Shown here: positions 44,565 to 55,231 of the stretch, piece after piece | Numbering within the stretch: the stretch's first letter is position 1 | How the letters are laid out: the number at the start of each line of letters is the position of its first letter | Source of the DNA: an uncultured cyanobacterium | GTDB taxonomy: Bacteria; Cyanobacteriota; Cyanobacteriia; PCC-6307; Cyanobiaceae | DNA length: 64,000 nt | Direction of reading: 5' to 3' | Assembly: GCA_903823115.1 (NCBI GenBank) | Contig: CAIJRN010000034.1 | Coordinates: forward strand, 62,001 to 126,000 | Program-made: the position numbers and the translations under genes | Notes under the pieces: model-generated | Told to the model about the DNA's origin: nothing | Database searches by the model: none | What the model saw: only the letters and a program-made list of their open reading frames with translations

Positions 44565-45061
44565 GCGGCGTCCTTCGCGATGTCGTCCCCATCACCCCAC
44601 GGCGCCCCCCATCCCGTCAAAGTGCCCCCCGGAGCCGCCGTCCCATCGGACCCGCGGCTGGACCTGAGCCAGGCCAGGCCCTCAGGCGCAGGCTGCTGGC
44701 GGCGCCCGCCGACGGGCCGCTCTGGTCCGCCCTGGTCAAGGGGAGAGGCCGTTTTCCCCAGAAGAAATCAACACCCTTGTCGCAGCCAGGGATTTTCCCT
44801 CGGCAAACCGGGGAAAAGCCTGGGCGCCCTGTTGAAAACCCCCGAGGTGAAGCGGAAAACTCCACCCGTCAGCATTGGTGATCGTTCGGCCGCCGGGCTG
44901 CAGGGATGCCGATCACCGCCAGCTGGTTCGAGGCCTGGCGGGGGATCCCGGCCGCCTCAATTCGGCCGCAGCGGCAGAAGCTTCGGCTTGGTACTGAGGA
45001 CGCAGCGGGGTGAGCCCCCCCACCGGCCAAGGGCCAGGCCAGGCGCTCCCTGGGCGCGACC
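44565..45061. other. Intergenic region of about 500 bp, no gene seen
   Basis: No coding frame here has recognisable protein character. A slightly AT-richer patch lies near 44750-44880, the likely promoter zone for the DUF2811 operon and possibly an unannotated small RNA. I could not identify any known RNA motif. Confidence 0.5.
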
Positions 45062-46330
45062 TCAGTCCAGGGCCAGCCGCAGGCGGTTCAGGGACTCACC
45101 GATGCTGAGGGTCTGGATCCAGCTGCGGCCGCGGCTGGCGCCGAAGCGCACCCCCTCGCTGCTGCAGCCCCGCGGGCCGGCCAAGGCCAGATGCACCAGG
45201 CCCACCGGTTTGCCGGGGCTGCCGCCCCCCGGTCCGGCGATGCCGGAAACCGCCAGGGCCCAGGTGCTTCCGGTCAGGCGCTGGACGCCCTCGGCCATGG
45301 CCCTGGCCACCGGATCACTGACGGCGCCATGCTCCCGCAGCAGCTCGGCAGGAACCCCCAGTAGCTGCTGCTTGACGGCATTGGCGTAGGCGATCACGCC
45401 ACCGAGGAACACATCCGAAGCCCCCGGCACCGCCGCCAGGGCCGCTCCCAGGCCGCCGCCGGTGCAGGATTCGGCCACCGCCAGGGTCTGGCCCCGCTGC
45501 CGCAATCCCGCCAGCACCACCGAGGCCAGGCTGTCCTCGTCGCCCCCGAAGCAGGTCGAGCCCGTGCGGGCCCGCACCTCGGCCTCCAGGGGCTCCAGCA
45601 GGGCCTCGGCTGCGCCCTGATCCGCTGCCGCCGCCGTCAGCCGCAGGGTCACCTCACCGGCACCGGCATAGGGGGCCACGGTGGGGTTGGCGCTGGCCAG
45701 CAGGTCCTCGAGCTGCTCGGCCAGGCTCGATTCGCTCACCCCCCAGAAGCGCAGGATGCGACTGGCAAACACCCCCTGGGCCAGGCCGGACTGCCGCAGC
45801 CAGGGAGCGGCGGTGGTGCGCCACATCGCCTTCATTTCACTGGGCACCCCCGGAAAGGTGAGCAGGGTGAAGCCCGGAACCGGCGTCCAGATCATCCCCG
45901 GGGCGGTGCCGGTGGGATTGGGCAGCACGCTGGCGCCAACCGGCAGCAGGGCTTGGCGGCGCACGGCCTGCGAAGGGGGGCGGCCGCGGCTGGCCAGCTT
46001 GGCCTCGATGTCGGCCCAGACCTCGGGGCGCTCCTGGAGGGGGGTGTCAAAGGCAGCGGCGATCGCCTCGGTGGTGAGGTCGTCGGGGGTGGGTCCGAGG
46101 CCGCCGGTGGTGATCAGCAGCCGGCAGCGCCTTGAGGCCGACTGCACGGCGGCGATCAGGCGGGCGCGGTGATCCCCCACCACCTGCTGGCGATGGTGGG
46201 GGATGCCGAGGGATGCCAGCTGCTCAGCCAGCCAGCGGGCGTTGCTGTTGACGATGTTGCCCAGCAGCAGTTCGCTGCCGACGCAGAGGATCTCGGCGGC
46301 AGCCTGATCAGCCGGCGCTGGCTGGCTCAC
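45062..46330 (-). CDS. cinA: CinA-like protein (nicotinamide-nucleotide amidase)
   Basis: 422 residues from GTG 46330. The N-terminal molybdopterin-binding-like domain has [25 protein letters not shown] (about 12-36) and [11 protein letters not shown] near 75. The C-terminal amidase domain has [13 protein letters not shown] near 285 and [22 protein letters not shown] near 360-381. It hydrolyses nicotinamide mononucleotide to recycle NAD by-products and is linked to competence in some bacteria. The start overlaps the stop of the wecA-like gene (GTGA). Confidence 0.93.
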   Translation of the reverse strand: MSQPAPADQAAAEILCVGSELLLGNIVNSNARWLAEQLASLGIPHHRQQVVGDHRARLIAAVQSASRRCRLLITTGGLGPTPDDLTTEAIAAAFDTPLQERPEVWADIEAKLASRGRPPSQAVRRQALLPVGASVLPNPTGTAPGMIWTPVPGFTLLTFPGVPSEMKAMWRTTAAPWLRQSGLAQGVFASRILRFWGVSESSLAEQLEDLLASANPTVAPYAGAGEVTLRLTAAAADQGAAEALLEPLEAEVRARTGSTCFGGDEDSLASVVLAGLRQRGQTLAVAESCTGGGLGAALAAVPGASDVFLGGVIAYANAVKQQLLGVPAELLREHGAVSDPVARAMAEGVQRLTGSTWALAVSGIAGPGGGSPGKPVGLVHLALAGPRGCSSEGVRFGASRGRSWIQTLSIGESLNRLRLALD

Positions 46331-47409
46331 CCGGCCTCCTGCTGCATCTGGCGGCGGAAGACCACCACCACGGCGATCAGCACCGCTGTGGCCAGAGCCA
46401 GCCAGAGAAAACGCAGCTCGGCATCGGCGACCACCAGGGCCAGGGCCGCCAGCCACTGGGTGAAGGCATAGATCAGGACCACGGTGCGGCGATGGCTGAA
46501 GCCCGCCCGCAACAGGCGATGGTGCAGATGGCGGCGATCGGGATAGAAGGGCGAGCGCCCCTCACTGAGGCGGCCCATGATCACCGCCGACATGTCGGCC
46601 AGCGGCAGGGAAAGAATCAGCAGCGGCAACAGCAGGCTCACCCCCGTGAGCCCCTTGGCCGGGCCGACGATGCTGATCGCCGCCAGGGCGAAACCGAGGA
46701 AATAGGAGCCGCCATCGCCCATGAAGATGCGGGCCGGATTGAAGTTGTGGCGCAGGAAGCCGAGGCAGGCCCCCGCCAGGGCCGCCGCCAGCAGGCCGGC
46801 GGCGGGTTGGTGCAGGCTGTAACTGACGGAGAGCAGGCCCACTGCGGCAATGCCGCTGACACCGGCCGCCAGTCCATCAAGGCCATCGAGCCAGTTGATG
46901 GCATTGGTGATGCCCACCAGCCAGATCACGGTGGCCAGGAGGCTCAGGGGAGCCGCCAGCGTCAGGTTCGGACTGTGCCCGAACAGGGGAAAGGGGAAAT
47001 CGATGTTGCTGATGCGGACCCCCTGGCTCCAGACCGCCATCGCCACGGCCAGCTGACCGGCCAGCCTGGGCAACGGCGGCAGGGCGAACAGGTCGTCGGC
47101 GAGGCCGATGACAAAGAAGCAAAGGGCCCCGGCCAGGGTGGTCCAGATCAACTGATCCTTGTCCGGAGCCAGGTTCGCGAAGCCCCCCAGCAGCCAGGTG
47201 AGGGTCAGGGCCAGGCTGAATCCGACCACGATGCCGACGCCGCCGAGGCGCACCATCGGCAGGGTGTGCTGCTTGCGTGGATCGGGCGCATCCACCAGAC
47301 CCCAGTGCAGGCCGAACATCCGCACCAGCGGCACCACCAGCGCCGTGAGCAGGGCTGCAACGGCGAGGGTGAGCAAAGCTGCCGCAATGGGACTGGAGGC
47401 GAGCGTCAC
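46327..47409 (-). CDS. WecA/TagO-like undecaprenyl-phosphate GlcNAc-1-phosphate transferase
   Basis: 360 residues with about ten membrane helices. Conserved loops: [18 protein letters not shown] (Asp pair), [31 protein letters not shown] and [10 protein letters not shown]. It transfers a sugar-1-phosphate from its UDP carrier to the lipid undecaprenyl phosphate, the first step of many surface polysaccharides. MraY is the nearest alternative but lacks this HLHHRL wording. Coupled to cinA downstream. Confidence 0.92.
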   Translation of the reverse strand: MTLASSPIAAALLTLAVAALLTALVVPLVRMFGLHWGLVDAPDPRKQHTLPMVRLGGVGIVVGFSLALTLTWLLGGFANLAPDKDQLIWTTLAGALCFFVIGLADDLFALPPLPRLAGQLAVAMAVWSQGVRISNIDFPFPLFGHSPNLTLAAPLSLLATVIWLVGITNAINWLDGLDGLAAGVSGIAAVGLLSVSYSLHQPAAGLLAAALAGACLGFLRHNFNPARIFMGDGGSYFLGFALAAISIVGPAKGLTGVSLLLPLLILSLPLADMSAVIMGRLSEGRSPFYPDRRHLHHRLLRAGFSHRRTVVLIYAFTQWLAALALVVADAELRFLWLALATAVLIAVVVVFRRQMQQEAG

Positions 47410-47467
47410 AGGTGAAGGACGGGAAGCAGCAGGCCGATGGGCGCCACCTTACGGGCGTCGCTGAAGC

Positions 47468-48745
47468 TCAGATGTTCTGAAGCTGACGTTGTGGCGCGTA
47501 GAGCGGAAAACGCCGACACAGATCGGCGACACGCTCGCGGCAGCGCTGCTCCACAGCGGCGTCCTCCCGCTCGATCAGCCGGTCGGCAATCACATCGGCC
47601 ACTTCGTGGAAAGCCGCCGCGTCGAAGCCGCGGGTGGTGAGGGCCGCACTGCCCAGGCGCAGGCCGCTGGTCACGAACGGGGACTCGGGATCGAACGGCA
47701 CCGTGTTCTTGTTGGCGGTGATGTGGACATCGCTGACCAGCAGATCGGCCACCTTGCCGGTGAGACCGATCGAGCGCAGATCGAGCAGCACGATGTGGTT
47801 GTCGGTGCCGCCGGAGACCACCGTGATGCCCCGCTCCTGCAGCCGGGCTGCCAGGGCCTGGGCATTGACCACCACCTGCTCGCTGTAGGTGCGGAACGAG
47901 GGCTGCAGGGCCTCACCGAACGCCACCGCCTTGGCGGCGATCACATGTTCGAGCGGGCCGCCCTGGCTGCCGGGGAAGACCGCCTTGTCGAACTGCTTGC
48001 CGAAGGCCTCGTCATTGCAGAGGATCAGACCACCGCGCGGACCGCGCAGGGTCTTGTGGGTGGTGGTGGTGACCACATGGCAGTGGGGCAGGGGGCTGGG
48101 ATGGACTTCGGCCGCCACCAGCCCGGCGATGTGGGCCATGTCGGCGAGCAGATAGGCCCCCACTTCGTCGGCAATGGCGCGGAAGGCGGCGAAATCGATC
48201 GTGCGGGGATAGGCGGAGGCGCCGCAGATGATCAGCTTGGGGCGATGCTCCAGGGCCAGCTCGCGGATCTGGGCGTAGTCGAGAGTCTGGGTCTGGGGAT
48301 CGACGCCGTAATGGACGGGCTTGAACCACTTGCCCGAGACATTCACCGGCGAGCCATGGCTGAGATGGCCCCCGTGGGCGAGGTCCATGCCCAGGATCGT
48401 GTCGCCGGGCTTGAGCAGGGCCAGGAACACGGCGAAGTTGGCCTGGGCACCGCTGTGGGGCTGGACATTGGCCCAGGCGGCACCGAACAGCTGCCTGGCC
48501 CGCTTGATCGCCAGCTCCTCGATCGCATCAACATGCTCACAGCCGCCGTAGTAGCGCTTGTGGGGCAGGCCCTCGGCGTACTTGTTGGTGAGCACCGAGC
48601 CCTGGGCCTCCATCACGGCCCGGGAGGCGAAGTTCTCACTGGCGATCAGCTCCAGATGGGTCTGCTGACGTTCCAGTTCCTTGGCGATCAGGGTGGCGAT
48701 GGCCGGATCAGCACTGCTGAGGGGGGTGTCGATCAGGTCCGCCAT
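47468..48745 (-). CDS. glyA: Serine hydroxymethyltransferase
   Basis: 425 residues from ATG 48745. The PLP-lysine motif is in [17 protein letters not shown] near 226-242. [20 protein letters not shown] and [18 protein letters not shown] are further landmarks. It interconverts serine and glycine and supplies one-carbon units, also acting in photorespiration. The longer open frame to 49048 runs through a tRNA gene and is not real. Confidence 0.97.
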   Translation of the reverse strand: MADLIDTPLSSADPAIATLIAKELERQQTHLELIASENFASRAVMEAQGSVLTNKYAEGLPHKRYYGGCEHVDAIEELAIKRARQLFGAAWANVQPHSGAQANFAVFLALLKPGDTILGMDLAHGGHLSHGSPVNVSGKWFKPVHYGVDPQTQTLDYAQIRELALEHRPKLIICGASAYPRTIDFAAFRAIADEVGAYLLADMAHIAGLVAAEVHPSPLPHCHVVTTTTHKTLRGPRGGLILCNDEAFGKQFDKAVFPGSQGGPLEHVIAAKAVAFGEALQPSFRTYSEQVVVNAQALAARLQERGITVVSGGTDNHIVLLDLRSIGLTGKVADLLVSDVHITANKNTVPFDPESPFVTSGLRLGSAALTTRGFDAAAFHEVADVIADRLIEREDAAVEQRCRERVADLCRRFPLYAPQRQLQNI

Positions 48746-48844
48746 GGGAGCAGTACGGAAGTGGCTTGATGGTAGGCATTGGCGAGGCGGGCCCCGCGGC
48801 CGTGTGCCCCTCCGCACTGGCCAGAGGTCAGGGCCTGCTGAGAC

Positions 48845-48871
48845 AAAAAAAAGCCGCCCCGGAGGACGGCT
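48845..48871 (-). terminator. Terminator downstream of tRNA-Arg
   Basis: On the minus strand AGCCGTCC / GGGGCGGCT forms a GC-rich stem with a short loop, followed by seven or eight T residues. It lies 11 bases after the tRNA 3' end and before glyA, separating the two transcripts. Confidence 0.75.
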
Positions 48872-48881
48872 GATGGAAGGA

Positions 48882-48955
48882 CGCGCCTGGAGAGATTCGA
48901 ACTCCCGACCCTCTGATCCGTAGTCAGATGCTCTAATCCGCTGAGCTACAAGCGC
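48882..48955 (-). tRNA. tRNA-Arg, anticodon ACG
   Basis: A full cloverleaf is readable on the minus strand: acceptor GCGCTTG / CAGGCGC (with one G-U pair), D arm GCTC...GAGC, anticodon stem TCTGA / TCAGA with loop CTACGGA (anticodon ACG), and T arm with GTTCGAATC. The discriminator base is G and the CCA end is not encoded. The anticodon first base is expected to be deaminated to inosine. Confidence 0.95.
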
Positions 48956-49065
48956 CTGCCTGCTCATTCTCACCGCATAGGGTGCCCATCCGTCAACCAG
49001 GCTGGTCCCCGGGTCTCCCCCAGCGGGCCGGCCCCCGCGCCCCCTCACCCCCCTCGTACGACCCC

Positions 49066-49317
49066 ATGCCGATCCGTTGGTACGGCCCCGCCGATCCCGC
49101 CGACCCCACCTACCACCACTACGAACGCATCGTCAATTTCACCCTGCACGCGATGGCCTTCGCGGCCCTCAACAGCGGCCTCTGGTTCGTGCAGGAGCTG
49201 CGCCATCCCTGGCCCCATCTCAGCTGGCTGACCCTGGGCTGGGGGGCGGCCCTGCTGGTCCATGGCAGCGTGGTGGTGGCTCTGCGCCCCCAGTCCGCCA
49301 GCGAACCCTCCCGATGA
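49066..49317 (+). CDS. Two-helix (2TM domain) membrane protein
   Basis: 83 residues from ATG 49066. [20 protein letters not shown] (about 20-39) starts helix 1 with the 2TM-domain style, and [21 protein letters not shown] forms helix 2. Function unknown. The stop overlaps the next ATG (ATGA), so it is translated with the DUF3181 gene. Confidence 0.75.
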   Translation: MPIRWYGPADPADPTYHHYERIVNFTLHAMAFAALNSGLWFVQELRHPWPHLSWLTLGWGAALLVHGSVVVALRPQSASEPSR

Positions 49318-49610
49318 CGATCGACGCCCGATCCCTCGACGATCTCAGCCGCTCGATCGCGGATCGCCTCTATGTCCAGATCGCCGGCTGGCATCTCTAT
49401 CTGGGGGATGCGGGCCTGGCCGAGACCCTGGCGATCGAATGCGCCGGCCGCCTCAGCCAGGGGGCTGAGATCTGCGCCCGCCAGTCGCTGGAGGCGGTGC
49501 AGGTGCCGATCGGCGGCGGCGCCACCCGACTGCCCCTGGCCCGTCTGGTGCCGCCCGGCCAGTTGCGCGATCTGGAGGAACTGCTGGAGCCTTTCTGCGG
49601 ATTAGGGTGA
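49314..49610 (+). CDS. DUF3181 family protein
   Basis: 98 residues. LSRSIADRLYVQIAGWHLYLGDAGLAE (about 11-37) and VPIGGGATRLPLARLVPPGQLRDLEELL (about 63-90) match the small cyanobacterial DUF3181 family. Function unknown. Coupled to the upstream 2TM gene. Confidence 0.85.
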   Translation: MTIDARSLDDLSRSIADRLYVQIAGWHLYLGDAGLAETLAIECAGRLSQGAEICARQSLEAVQVPIGGGATRLPLARLVPPGQLRDLEELLEPFCGLG

Positions 49611-49629
49611 CAGCCCACGCAAATGGGCC

Positions 49630-49887
49630 GTGCTGATCATTGAGGTCACCAACGCCCGGGAAGTCGTGCGACAGAGGATTGGTCGCCTCGGCGGCCGCCT
49701 GATCGGCAAGGTGGTGGACGCCGAGGCTCAGGTGGAGAAGGCGCTGATCCAGGAACTGGAATCGGCCTTCCGCGATTTCGGCATCGAGGCCCGCATCTAT
49801 TCCGTCGATGGCCCCAAGATGCTCGGGCGCTCCCACCTCGAGATCCCCCTGCAGGTGCGCGAAGAGCGCCAGATCAAGCAGCCCTGA
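49630..49887 (+). CDS. Conserved-type cyanobacterial hypothetical protein
   Basis: 85 residues from GTG 49630. It opens LIIEVTNAREVVRQRIGRLG and contains DAEAQVEKALIQELESAF and LGRSHLEIPLQVREERQI. An alternating strand-helix-strand pattern suggests a small soluble fold. I know similar proteins from other picocyanobacteria but no function. Third gene of the 2TM-DUF3181 group. Confidence 0.7.
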   Translation: MLIIEVTNAREVVRQRIGRLGGRLIGKVVDAEAQVEKALIQELESAFRDFGIEARIYSVDGPKMLGRSHLEIPLQVREERQIKQP

Positions 49888-49931
49888 GCTGGATCGCCAC
49901 GGCGCTAGGAAGCCAGCGTCTCAGCCCTCGC

Positions 49932-51539
49932 TCAGCCCCCGGTCCGCCGCTGCACCAGCTGCAGCAACTGGGCCGCCTCCGGCACCCGGAAGACATTGGC
50001 CAGCAGGCCGTAGACCCCCAGGGCCAGCCCTGCACTGAGGCCGTTCTGCAGCAGCAGGCCCAGCAGCCCAGCCGGCCAGGTCACGCCATGGGCCAGGAGC
50101 CAGCCCAGCAGCGCCCCCAGCAGGGCCGCCAGGGCCAGCAGTCCGGTATCGCGCATCCAGACCCGCAGGGGCAGCGCCCCCAGCCTGGCCTGCAGGGCCA
50201 GCAGCAGCCCCAGGCAGGTGATCACATTCACCGAAACCGTCGCCAGCACCAGGCCGGGGGCGCCGAAGTTGAGCGCCGGCAGCTGCAGACCCCAGGGCGT
50301 TGGGGCCCCGACAAGCAGCCAGTCGAGAACAGCATTCAGGCCGATGCCGGCCATCGACCAGCGGAACGGTGTCACGCCGTCACCGAGGGCATAGAAGACC
50401 CGCACCAGCACATCGCGGGCCAGATAGGCGGGCATCCCGAGTCCGTAGGCCATCAGCAGGCCCCCCACCAGGGAGGCGGCGTGGTGATCAAAGGCGCCAC
50501 GCTCGTAGACCAGCGACACGATTGGTCCGGCCAGGGCCACCATCACCGCCCCCAGGGGCAACATGCTGGCGTTGGACAGCATCAGCCCCTGGCGGATCCG
50601 GGCGATCAGCTCGGGGCGATCGGCGCGGGCCGTGAGCCGCGCATACACCGGCAACAACGGCACCAGCAGCGCATTCGAGAGCAGACCCAGAGGGGTCTGC
50701 ACCAGCAGGTTGGCGTAACCCAGGCCGGCCGCCGCGCCGATGATGCCGGAGGCGAAGAACAGATCGACGAACACGTTGATCTGCAGCATCCCCGAGGAGA
50801 GGGTGGCCGGGCCCATCACCTGCAGCACCTCGCGCACGCCGGGATCCTTCCAGTCCCAGACCAGCTGGAATTTGTGCAGGCCCTCCTTGGCCAGAGCCGG
50901 CAGCTGAATCAACCACTGCAGCACCGCCCCCACGGTGGTGCTGGCCGCCAGCACCACGCCGCCGATCACGGCCCATTGCGGCAGCACGATCGCCGCGCCG
51001 AGCTGCCACCAGAGAAGGCCGATGCCGCCGATCACGGCGACGCTGGACAGCAGCGGGCTCACTGAGGGCAGCCAGAAGACATCGGCGGCATTGAGGGCAC
51101 CGAAACCGAGGCCGATCAGGCCGGCGAACAGGGCCATCGGCGCCATCCAGCGCAATTGCAGCACCGCCAGCTCATGGCGGGTGCCATCGAGGCCCGGCCC
51201 CACCAGGGTGACCAGCGGATCGGCCGCCAGGATCAGCACCAGGGTCACCCCGATCAAGGCCGCCCCCACCAGGGTGTTGATGGCGGCCAGCACATGGGCC
51301 CCCTCCTGCCGCGGCCGCCGCGCCAGCACGCTGACCATGGCGCTGTGGAAGGGGCCGTTGATGCCCCCCAGCAGGATCAGCAGAAAGCCCGGCAGCACAT
51401 AGGCGTAGTTGTAGGCGTCGTAGGCGGCGCCCACCCCGAAGGCGGCGGCGATCACCTGCTGACGCAGCAGGCCGGCCACCTTGCTGAGGGCGGTGGCCAG
51501 GGCCACGATCAGAGCAATCCTCTTGAGCGATCTCGCCAT
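49932..51539 (-). CDS. murJ: Lipid II flippase MurJ
   Basis: 535 residues from ATG 51539 with 13-14 membrane helices. Family landmarks: SKVAGLLRQQVIAAAFG near 19-35, PGFLLILLGGINGPFHSAMVS near 50-70, and LARDVLVRVFYALGDGVTPF near 380. It moves the peptidoglycan precursor lipid II across the plasma membrane. The MOP-superfamily fold excludes other flippases such as FtsW. The frame open to 51665 is longer than the family. Confidence 0.94.
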   Translation of the reverse strand: MARSLKRIALIVALATALSKVAGLLRQQVIAAAFGVGAAYDAYNYAYVLPGFLLILLGGINGPFHSAMVSVLARRPRQEGAHVLAAINTLVGAALIGVTLVLILAADPLVTLVGPGLDGTRHELAVLQLRWMAPMALFAGLIGLGFGALNAADVFWLPSVSPLLSSVAVIGGIGLLWWQLGAAIVLPQWAVIGGVVLAASTTVGAVLQWLIQLPALAKEGLHKFQLVWDWKDPGVREVLQVMGPATLSSGMLQINVFVDLFFASGIIGAAAGLGYANLLVQTPLGLLSNALLVPLLPVYARLTARADRPELIARIRQGLMLSNASMLPLGAVMVALAGPIVSLVYERGAFDHHAASLVGGLLMAYGLGMPAYLARDVLVRVFYALGDGVTPFRWSMAGIGLNAVLDWLLVGAPTPWGLQLPALNFGAPGLVLATVSVNVITCLGLLLALQARLGALPLRVWMRDTGLLALAALLGALLGWLLAHGVTWPAGLLGLLLQNGLSAGLALGVYGLLANVFRVPEAAQLLQLVQRRTGG

Positions 51540-51610
51540 CGGGGGCCTGGGCTCGAAGCTCAAACGGAGACAGGGCAGTATGGCGGGCGTTCCGGTGCGC
51601 GCCAGACCAG

Positions 51611-52414
51611 ATGCCCAGGGCCGCCCACCCGTCCAGTCCGCCGATTCCCGGGGCCGCCACGGCACCGTTGGCCGTTCTGGCGACCGGCCCGCTGGTGGAG
51701 GGGGTGCTGCTGAAGCGTTACAAGCGCTTTCTGGCCGATGTAGCCCTCGACAGCGGCGAGCAGGTCACCGCTCACTGCGCCAACACCGGCCCGATGACCG
51801 GCGTGCTGCATCCGGGCGGGCGGGTGCGCCTGCGCCACGATCCCTCGCCCAGCCGCAAGCTCGCCTGGACCTGGGAGCAGGCCGAGGTGCCCGGCGCCGA
51901 TGGCAGCCCCATCTGGGTGGGTATCAACACCGCCCTGCCGAACCGACTGGTGCGCGCCACGATCGAGGCCGGCTGTCTGGAGCCCTGGCTGGGCCCGATC
52001 GGCGCGATCAGGGCTGAAGTGCCCTACGGCGAGGGCCGCCGCAGTCGCATCGACCTGCTGCTGAGCCCGAGCGAAGGGGCCGCCGATCCGCGGCCGATCT
52101 GGCTGGAGGTGAAGAACACCACCTGGAGCGACGGCCGCCTGGCCCTGTTCCCCGACACGGTCACCGAACGGGGTCAGAAACACCTGGTGGAGCTGATGGC
52201 GCTGCTGCCGCAGGCTCGGGCCGTGCTGGTGCCGTGCCTGAGCCGCTGCGATGTGGATCGTTTCGCCCCGGGTGATGCGGCCGATCCCCGCTATGGCGAG
52301 CTGTTCCGCCAGGCCCTGAGCGCCGGCGTCGAGGTGCTGCCCTGCCGCTACCACTTCGGAAACGACGCCATCGACTTTCTGGGGCTGGCGGCGGTGCAGG
52401 CGCAGCAGGGCTGA
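51611..52414 (+). CDS. sfsA: SfsA family nuclease-like protein
   Basis: 267 residues. [33 protein letters not shown] (about 33-65), [21 protein letters not shown] (about 161-181) and [11 protein letters not shown] (about 186-196) are SfsA signatures; EVKN is the PD-(D/E)XK-type active site. First described as a sugar-fermentation regulator in E. coli; the real role is uncertain. The 20-residue N-terminus is variable, so an internal start is possible. Confidence 0.9.
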   Translation: MPRAAHPSSPPIPGAATAPLAVLATGPLVEGVLLKRYKRFLADVALDSGEQVTAHCANTGPMTGVLHPGGRVRLRHDPSPSRKLAWTWEQAEVPGADGSPIWVGINTALPNRLVRATIEAGCLEPWLGPIGAIRAEVPYGEGRRSRIDLLLSPSEGAADPRPIWLEVKNTTWSDGRLALFPDTVTERGQKHLVELMALLPQARAVLVPCLSRCDVDRFAPGDAADPRYGELFRQALSAGVEVLPCRYHFGNDAIDFLGLAAVQAQQG

Positions 52415-52426
52415 GCCGGGGGCCGC

Positions 52427-52503
52427 GGGGTTGCGCCTGCGGCATCGGGGTTCGCCTGCGGCAGCGGGGTTCGCCTGCGGCAGCGGGGTGCGCCTGCGGC
52501 AGC
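52427..52503. repeat. 19-bp tandem repeat between sfsA and ispH
   Basis: Four copies of GGGGTTCGCCTGCGGCAGC (the first 20 bp) at 52427, 52447, 52466 and 52485. They fill nearly all of the gap between sfsA and ispH. Each unit can form a short GCCTGCGGC-type fold. Confidence 0.9.
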
Positions 52504-52560
52504 GGTGGCCGCGCAACGGCCAGGCCCCATAGAGTTCCGACGAGCCGATCAGCAGCAGCC

Positions 52561-53784
52561 GTGGATACCCGAGCCTTCAAGCGTTCCCTGCACCATTCGG
52601 AGCGCTACAACCGCCGCGGTTTCGGCCTCGGTGAGGAGGTGGCCGGCAGCCTCAAGACCGCCTATCAGAGCGATCTGGTCGCCTCGCTGCGCACCAACGG
52701 TCACGAGCTGCGCGAAGGCCGGCTGACGGTGCGGCTGGCCGAGGCCTTCGGCTTCTGCTGGGGTGTGGAGCGGGCCGTGGCGATGGCCTACGAAACCCGC
52801 CGCCATTACCCGAGCGAACGGATCTGGATCACCAACGAAATCATCCACAACCCTTCCGTCAACGACCATCTGCGCGAGATGGACGTGCAGTTCATCGATG
52901 TCAAGGATGGCTGCAAGGATTTTTCTGAGGTGGGCACCGGTGATGTGGTGATCCTGCCGGCCTTCGGCGCCACGGTGCAGGAAATGCAGCTGCTCAATGA
53001 GCGGGGCTGTCACATCGTCGACACCACCTGTCCCTGGGTGTCCAAGGTGTGGAACACGGTGGAGAAACACAAGAAACATGCCTTCACTTCGATCATTCAC
53101 GGCAAGGTGAAGCATGAGGAAACCCTGGCCACCAGCTCCTTTGCCGGCACCTATCTGGTGGTGCTCGATCTGGCCGAAGCCCAGATGGTGAGCGACTACA
53201 TCCTCGCCAGTGCCGACAACAAGGGCCAACCCAGTCCTGAGGAGCGACAGGCCTTCATGACCCGCTTCCAGCACGCCTGCTCGCCCGGTTTTGATCCGGA
53301 TCGTGATCTGATCCGCGTCGGGGTGGCCAACCAGACCACCATGCTCAAGAGCGAAACCGAGGACATCGGCCGTCTGTTTGAGCGCACCATGCTGCAGCGC
53401 TACGGCCCAGCCGGGCTCAATGACCACTTTCTGGCCTTCAACACCATCTGCGACGCCACCCAGGAGCGGCAGGACGCCATGTTCTCCCTGGTGGACGAAC
53501 CGCTCGATCTGATGGTGGTCATCGGCGGCTACAACTCCTCCAACACCACCCACCTGCAGGAGATCGCCGTCTCCCGCGGCATCCACTCGTTCCACATCGA
53601 CACCCCCGAGCGGATCGGCCCCGGCAATCGCATCGAGCACAAACCCCTGGGTGGGGAGCTGGAAACCCTTGAGCCTTTCCTCCCCGCTGGCCCGATCCGG
53701 GTGGGTATCACCTCCGGCGCTTCCACCCCGGATCGGGTGGTGGAAGACGTGATCCGGCGCCTGGTGGAGCTCAGCGAGAGCTGA
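52561..53784 (+). CDS. ispH: 4-hydroxy-3-methylbut-2-enyl diphosphate reductase
   Basis: 407 residues from GTG 52561. The three iron-sulfur cysteines are in [24 protein letters not shown] and [14 protein letters not shown]. The first 65 residues ([19 protein letters not shown]) are the extension typical of cyanobacterial and plastid IspH. It makes IPP and DMAPP, the last step of the MEP isoprenoid pathway that feeds carotenoids and chlorophyll. Confidence 0.96.
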   Translation: MDTRAFKRSLHHSERYNRRGFGLGEEVAGSLKTAYQSDLVASLRTNGHELREGRLTVRLAEAFGFCWGVERAVAMAYETRRHYPSERIWITNEIIHNPSVNDHLREMDVQFIDVKDGCKDFSEVGTGDVVILPAFGATVQEMQLLNERGCHIVDTTCPWVSKVWNTVEKHKKHAFTSIIHGKVKHEETLATSSFAGTYLVVLDLAEAQMVSDYILASADNKGQPSPEERQAFMTRFQHACSPGFDPDRDLIRVGVANQTTMLKSETEDIGRLFERTMLQRYGPAGLNDHFLAFNTICDATQERQDAMFSLVDEPLDLMVVIGGYNSSNTTHLQEIAVSRGIHSFHIDTPERIGPGNRIEHKPLGGELETLEPFLPAGPIRVGITSGASTPDRVVEDVIRRLVELSES

Positions 53785-53876
53785 AGCGTCCGATCGCGCT
53801 GTCACGGTCGCGACGGTGGGTTTGGTGCGGGGCTTTACATTCCCTTGCGGTCGTCAGTCCAAGGTGTCCTGAACCG

Positions 53877-54674
53877 ATGAGCCACGACCACCACGCTTCG
53901 CCCAACCCGGTCGCGCCATCCATCCAGGGCCCATTCCCCGGATCGGCCGGCCCCCCTCACCCCCATCCCGCCGCGATCGTTCCGATTCCGAATTCCGCCG
54001 CAATCACCCGAACCTCCGGCACCAGCGTGACGGCCGATTCCCTCCCCCAGTTGATCCATCTGCGTTCCAGCGATGATTCGCGGGTGCATCGCTATGCCAG
54101 TGCCTTCGCCGATCTGATGGAGATGCGGGCACCGGCCTCGGTGGTGGCGGCCTACCTGGATTGTCATGAGGGCTGGTTCCGCCGCTGTGCGGCGCCGATG
54201 GCGGTCACGCCCCTGGGGGCCAACGGTTACGTGCTCACCCTCGGCCGCTTCGGCAACTTCGGTTTCGAAGTGGAGCCGACAATCGGCCTCGAATTGCTGC
54301 CCCAGGACGCGGGCGTTTATCGGATCACCACCGAGAGGGTGCCCGATGCCGATCCGGCCTTGCAGGCCTTCTACGACGTGGAGTTCAACGCCTCGCTGCG
54401 GCTCGATGAAACCACCGGGCCGGAGGTGTCCCACGAGGAGGTGGATCGGATGATGCTCCACACCCTGGTGCGCTGGCAGCTGGAGCTTGCGGTGTGGATC
54501 CGACTGCCGAGCATGATCAATCTGCTGCCCGACAACCTGGTGCAGAGCAGCGGCGACCATCTGTTGCGCCAGATCGTGCGCCAGATTTCCCGGCGGCTCA
54601 CCTGGAAGGTGCAGGAGGACTTCCACTCCAGCCACGGCATCCCCTGCCCGCCGCGGCGCCGGGCCCAGTTCTGA
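53877..54674 (+). CDS. DUF1997 family protein
   Basis: 265 residues from ATG 53877. Residues from about 60 match the cyanobacterial DUF1997 family (VVAAYLDCHEGWFRRCAAPM, LGRFGNFGFEVEPTIGLELLP, SRRLTWKVQEDFHSSHGI). The first 55 residues are low-complexity His/Pro/Ala, longer than usual, so a later start is possible. Plant relatives are plastid-located. Function unknown. Confidence 0.85.
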   Translation: MSHDHHASPNPVAPSIQGPFPGSAGPPHPHPAAIVPIPNSAAITRTSGTSVTADSLPQLIHLRSSDDSRVHRYASAFADLMEMRAPASVVAAYLDCHEGWFRRCAAPMAVTPLGANGYVLTLGRFGNFGFEVEPTIGLELLPQDAGVYRITTERVPDADPALQAFYDVEFNASLRLDETTGPEVSHEEVDRMMLHTLVRWQLELAVWIRLPSMINLLPDNLVQSSGDHLLRQIVRQISRRLTWKVQEDFHSSHGIPCPPRRRAQF

Positions 54675-54757
54675 GCCACGCGGCCGCCGGCGGGCGGCTG
54701 CCCGATCCAGGGCGGTGTGCCACCACCCTGAGCTGAGTTGCGATGAGCTGGGAAGCC

Positions 54758-55231
54758 TCAGGCCGCCGGCGTCAGCAGCTTCTGCACGATCTGCATGCCG
54801 GTGAGGGCCTGCCAGAGAAACAGGGTGACCACGCTCATGTTCAGGCCCACATGGATCTTGCGGGCGATCAGGTTGCCGGCCTGCATCTGGGGCGAGAGGG
54901 CAGCGGCCACCGCCAGCAGGCTGGTCATGGCGATGCCCACCAGCAGATGGGGGCCGACGAACAACTTGCCGTTGTTGAGGTAGGTGACGGCCATGCCGCC
55001 GAAGGTGCCGAGCACCATCAGGGCCAGCACCAGACTGGCGATCTGGAAATGGCGCTTGCCGAACTGCCCCTTCACCAGCTCCTTGCGCTGCTCGGGCGTG
55101 CCCTGCCGGGTCTTCTTGGCCTTGATGCCGAGCACCATCGAATAGAGCGACAGCCCCAGCACCGCCCACATCAGCAGCGGATGCAGAAAGTTGAGGTTGA
55201 AGGCGAGCGCTTCGGGAATCTCAAAAGGCAT
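54758..55231 (-). CDS. DUF4079 membrane protein
   Basis: 157 residues with four membrane helices and the DUF4079 text FLHPLLMWAVLGLSLYSMVLGI near 15-36, FGKRHFQIASLVLALMVLGT near 57-76 and KIHVGLNMSVVTLFLWQALTG near 126-146. Several conserved His residues in helices suggest a b-type haem-like scaffold, but that is only a possibility. Convergent with the DUF1997 gene. Confidence 0.85.
   Translation of the reverse strand: MPFEIPEALAFNLNFLHPLLMWAVLGLSLYSMVLGIKAKKTRQGTPEQRKELVKGQFGKRHFQIASLVLALMVLGTFGGMAVTYLNNGKLFVGPHLLVGIAMTSLLAVAAALSPQMQAGNLIARKIHVGLNMSVVTLFLWQALTGMQIVQKLLTPAA

Noticed and set aside
44565-45061. Small RNA gene
   Set aside because: No recognisable 6S, tmRNA, RNase P or Yfr-type sequence motif was found; only an AT-richer patch.
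49045-49263. Antisense open frame over the 2TM gene
   Set aside because: The plus frame has coherent membrane helices and a coupled downstream gene; the minus frame has no protein-like features.
52427-52503. Possible CRISPR array
   Set aside because: Units are 19 bp and directly adjacent with no spacers; the same holds for the 21-bp and 15-bp repeats.
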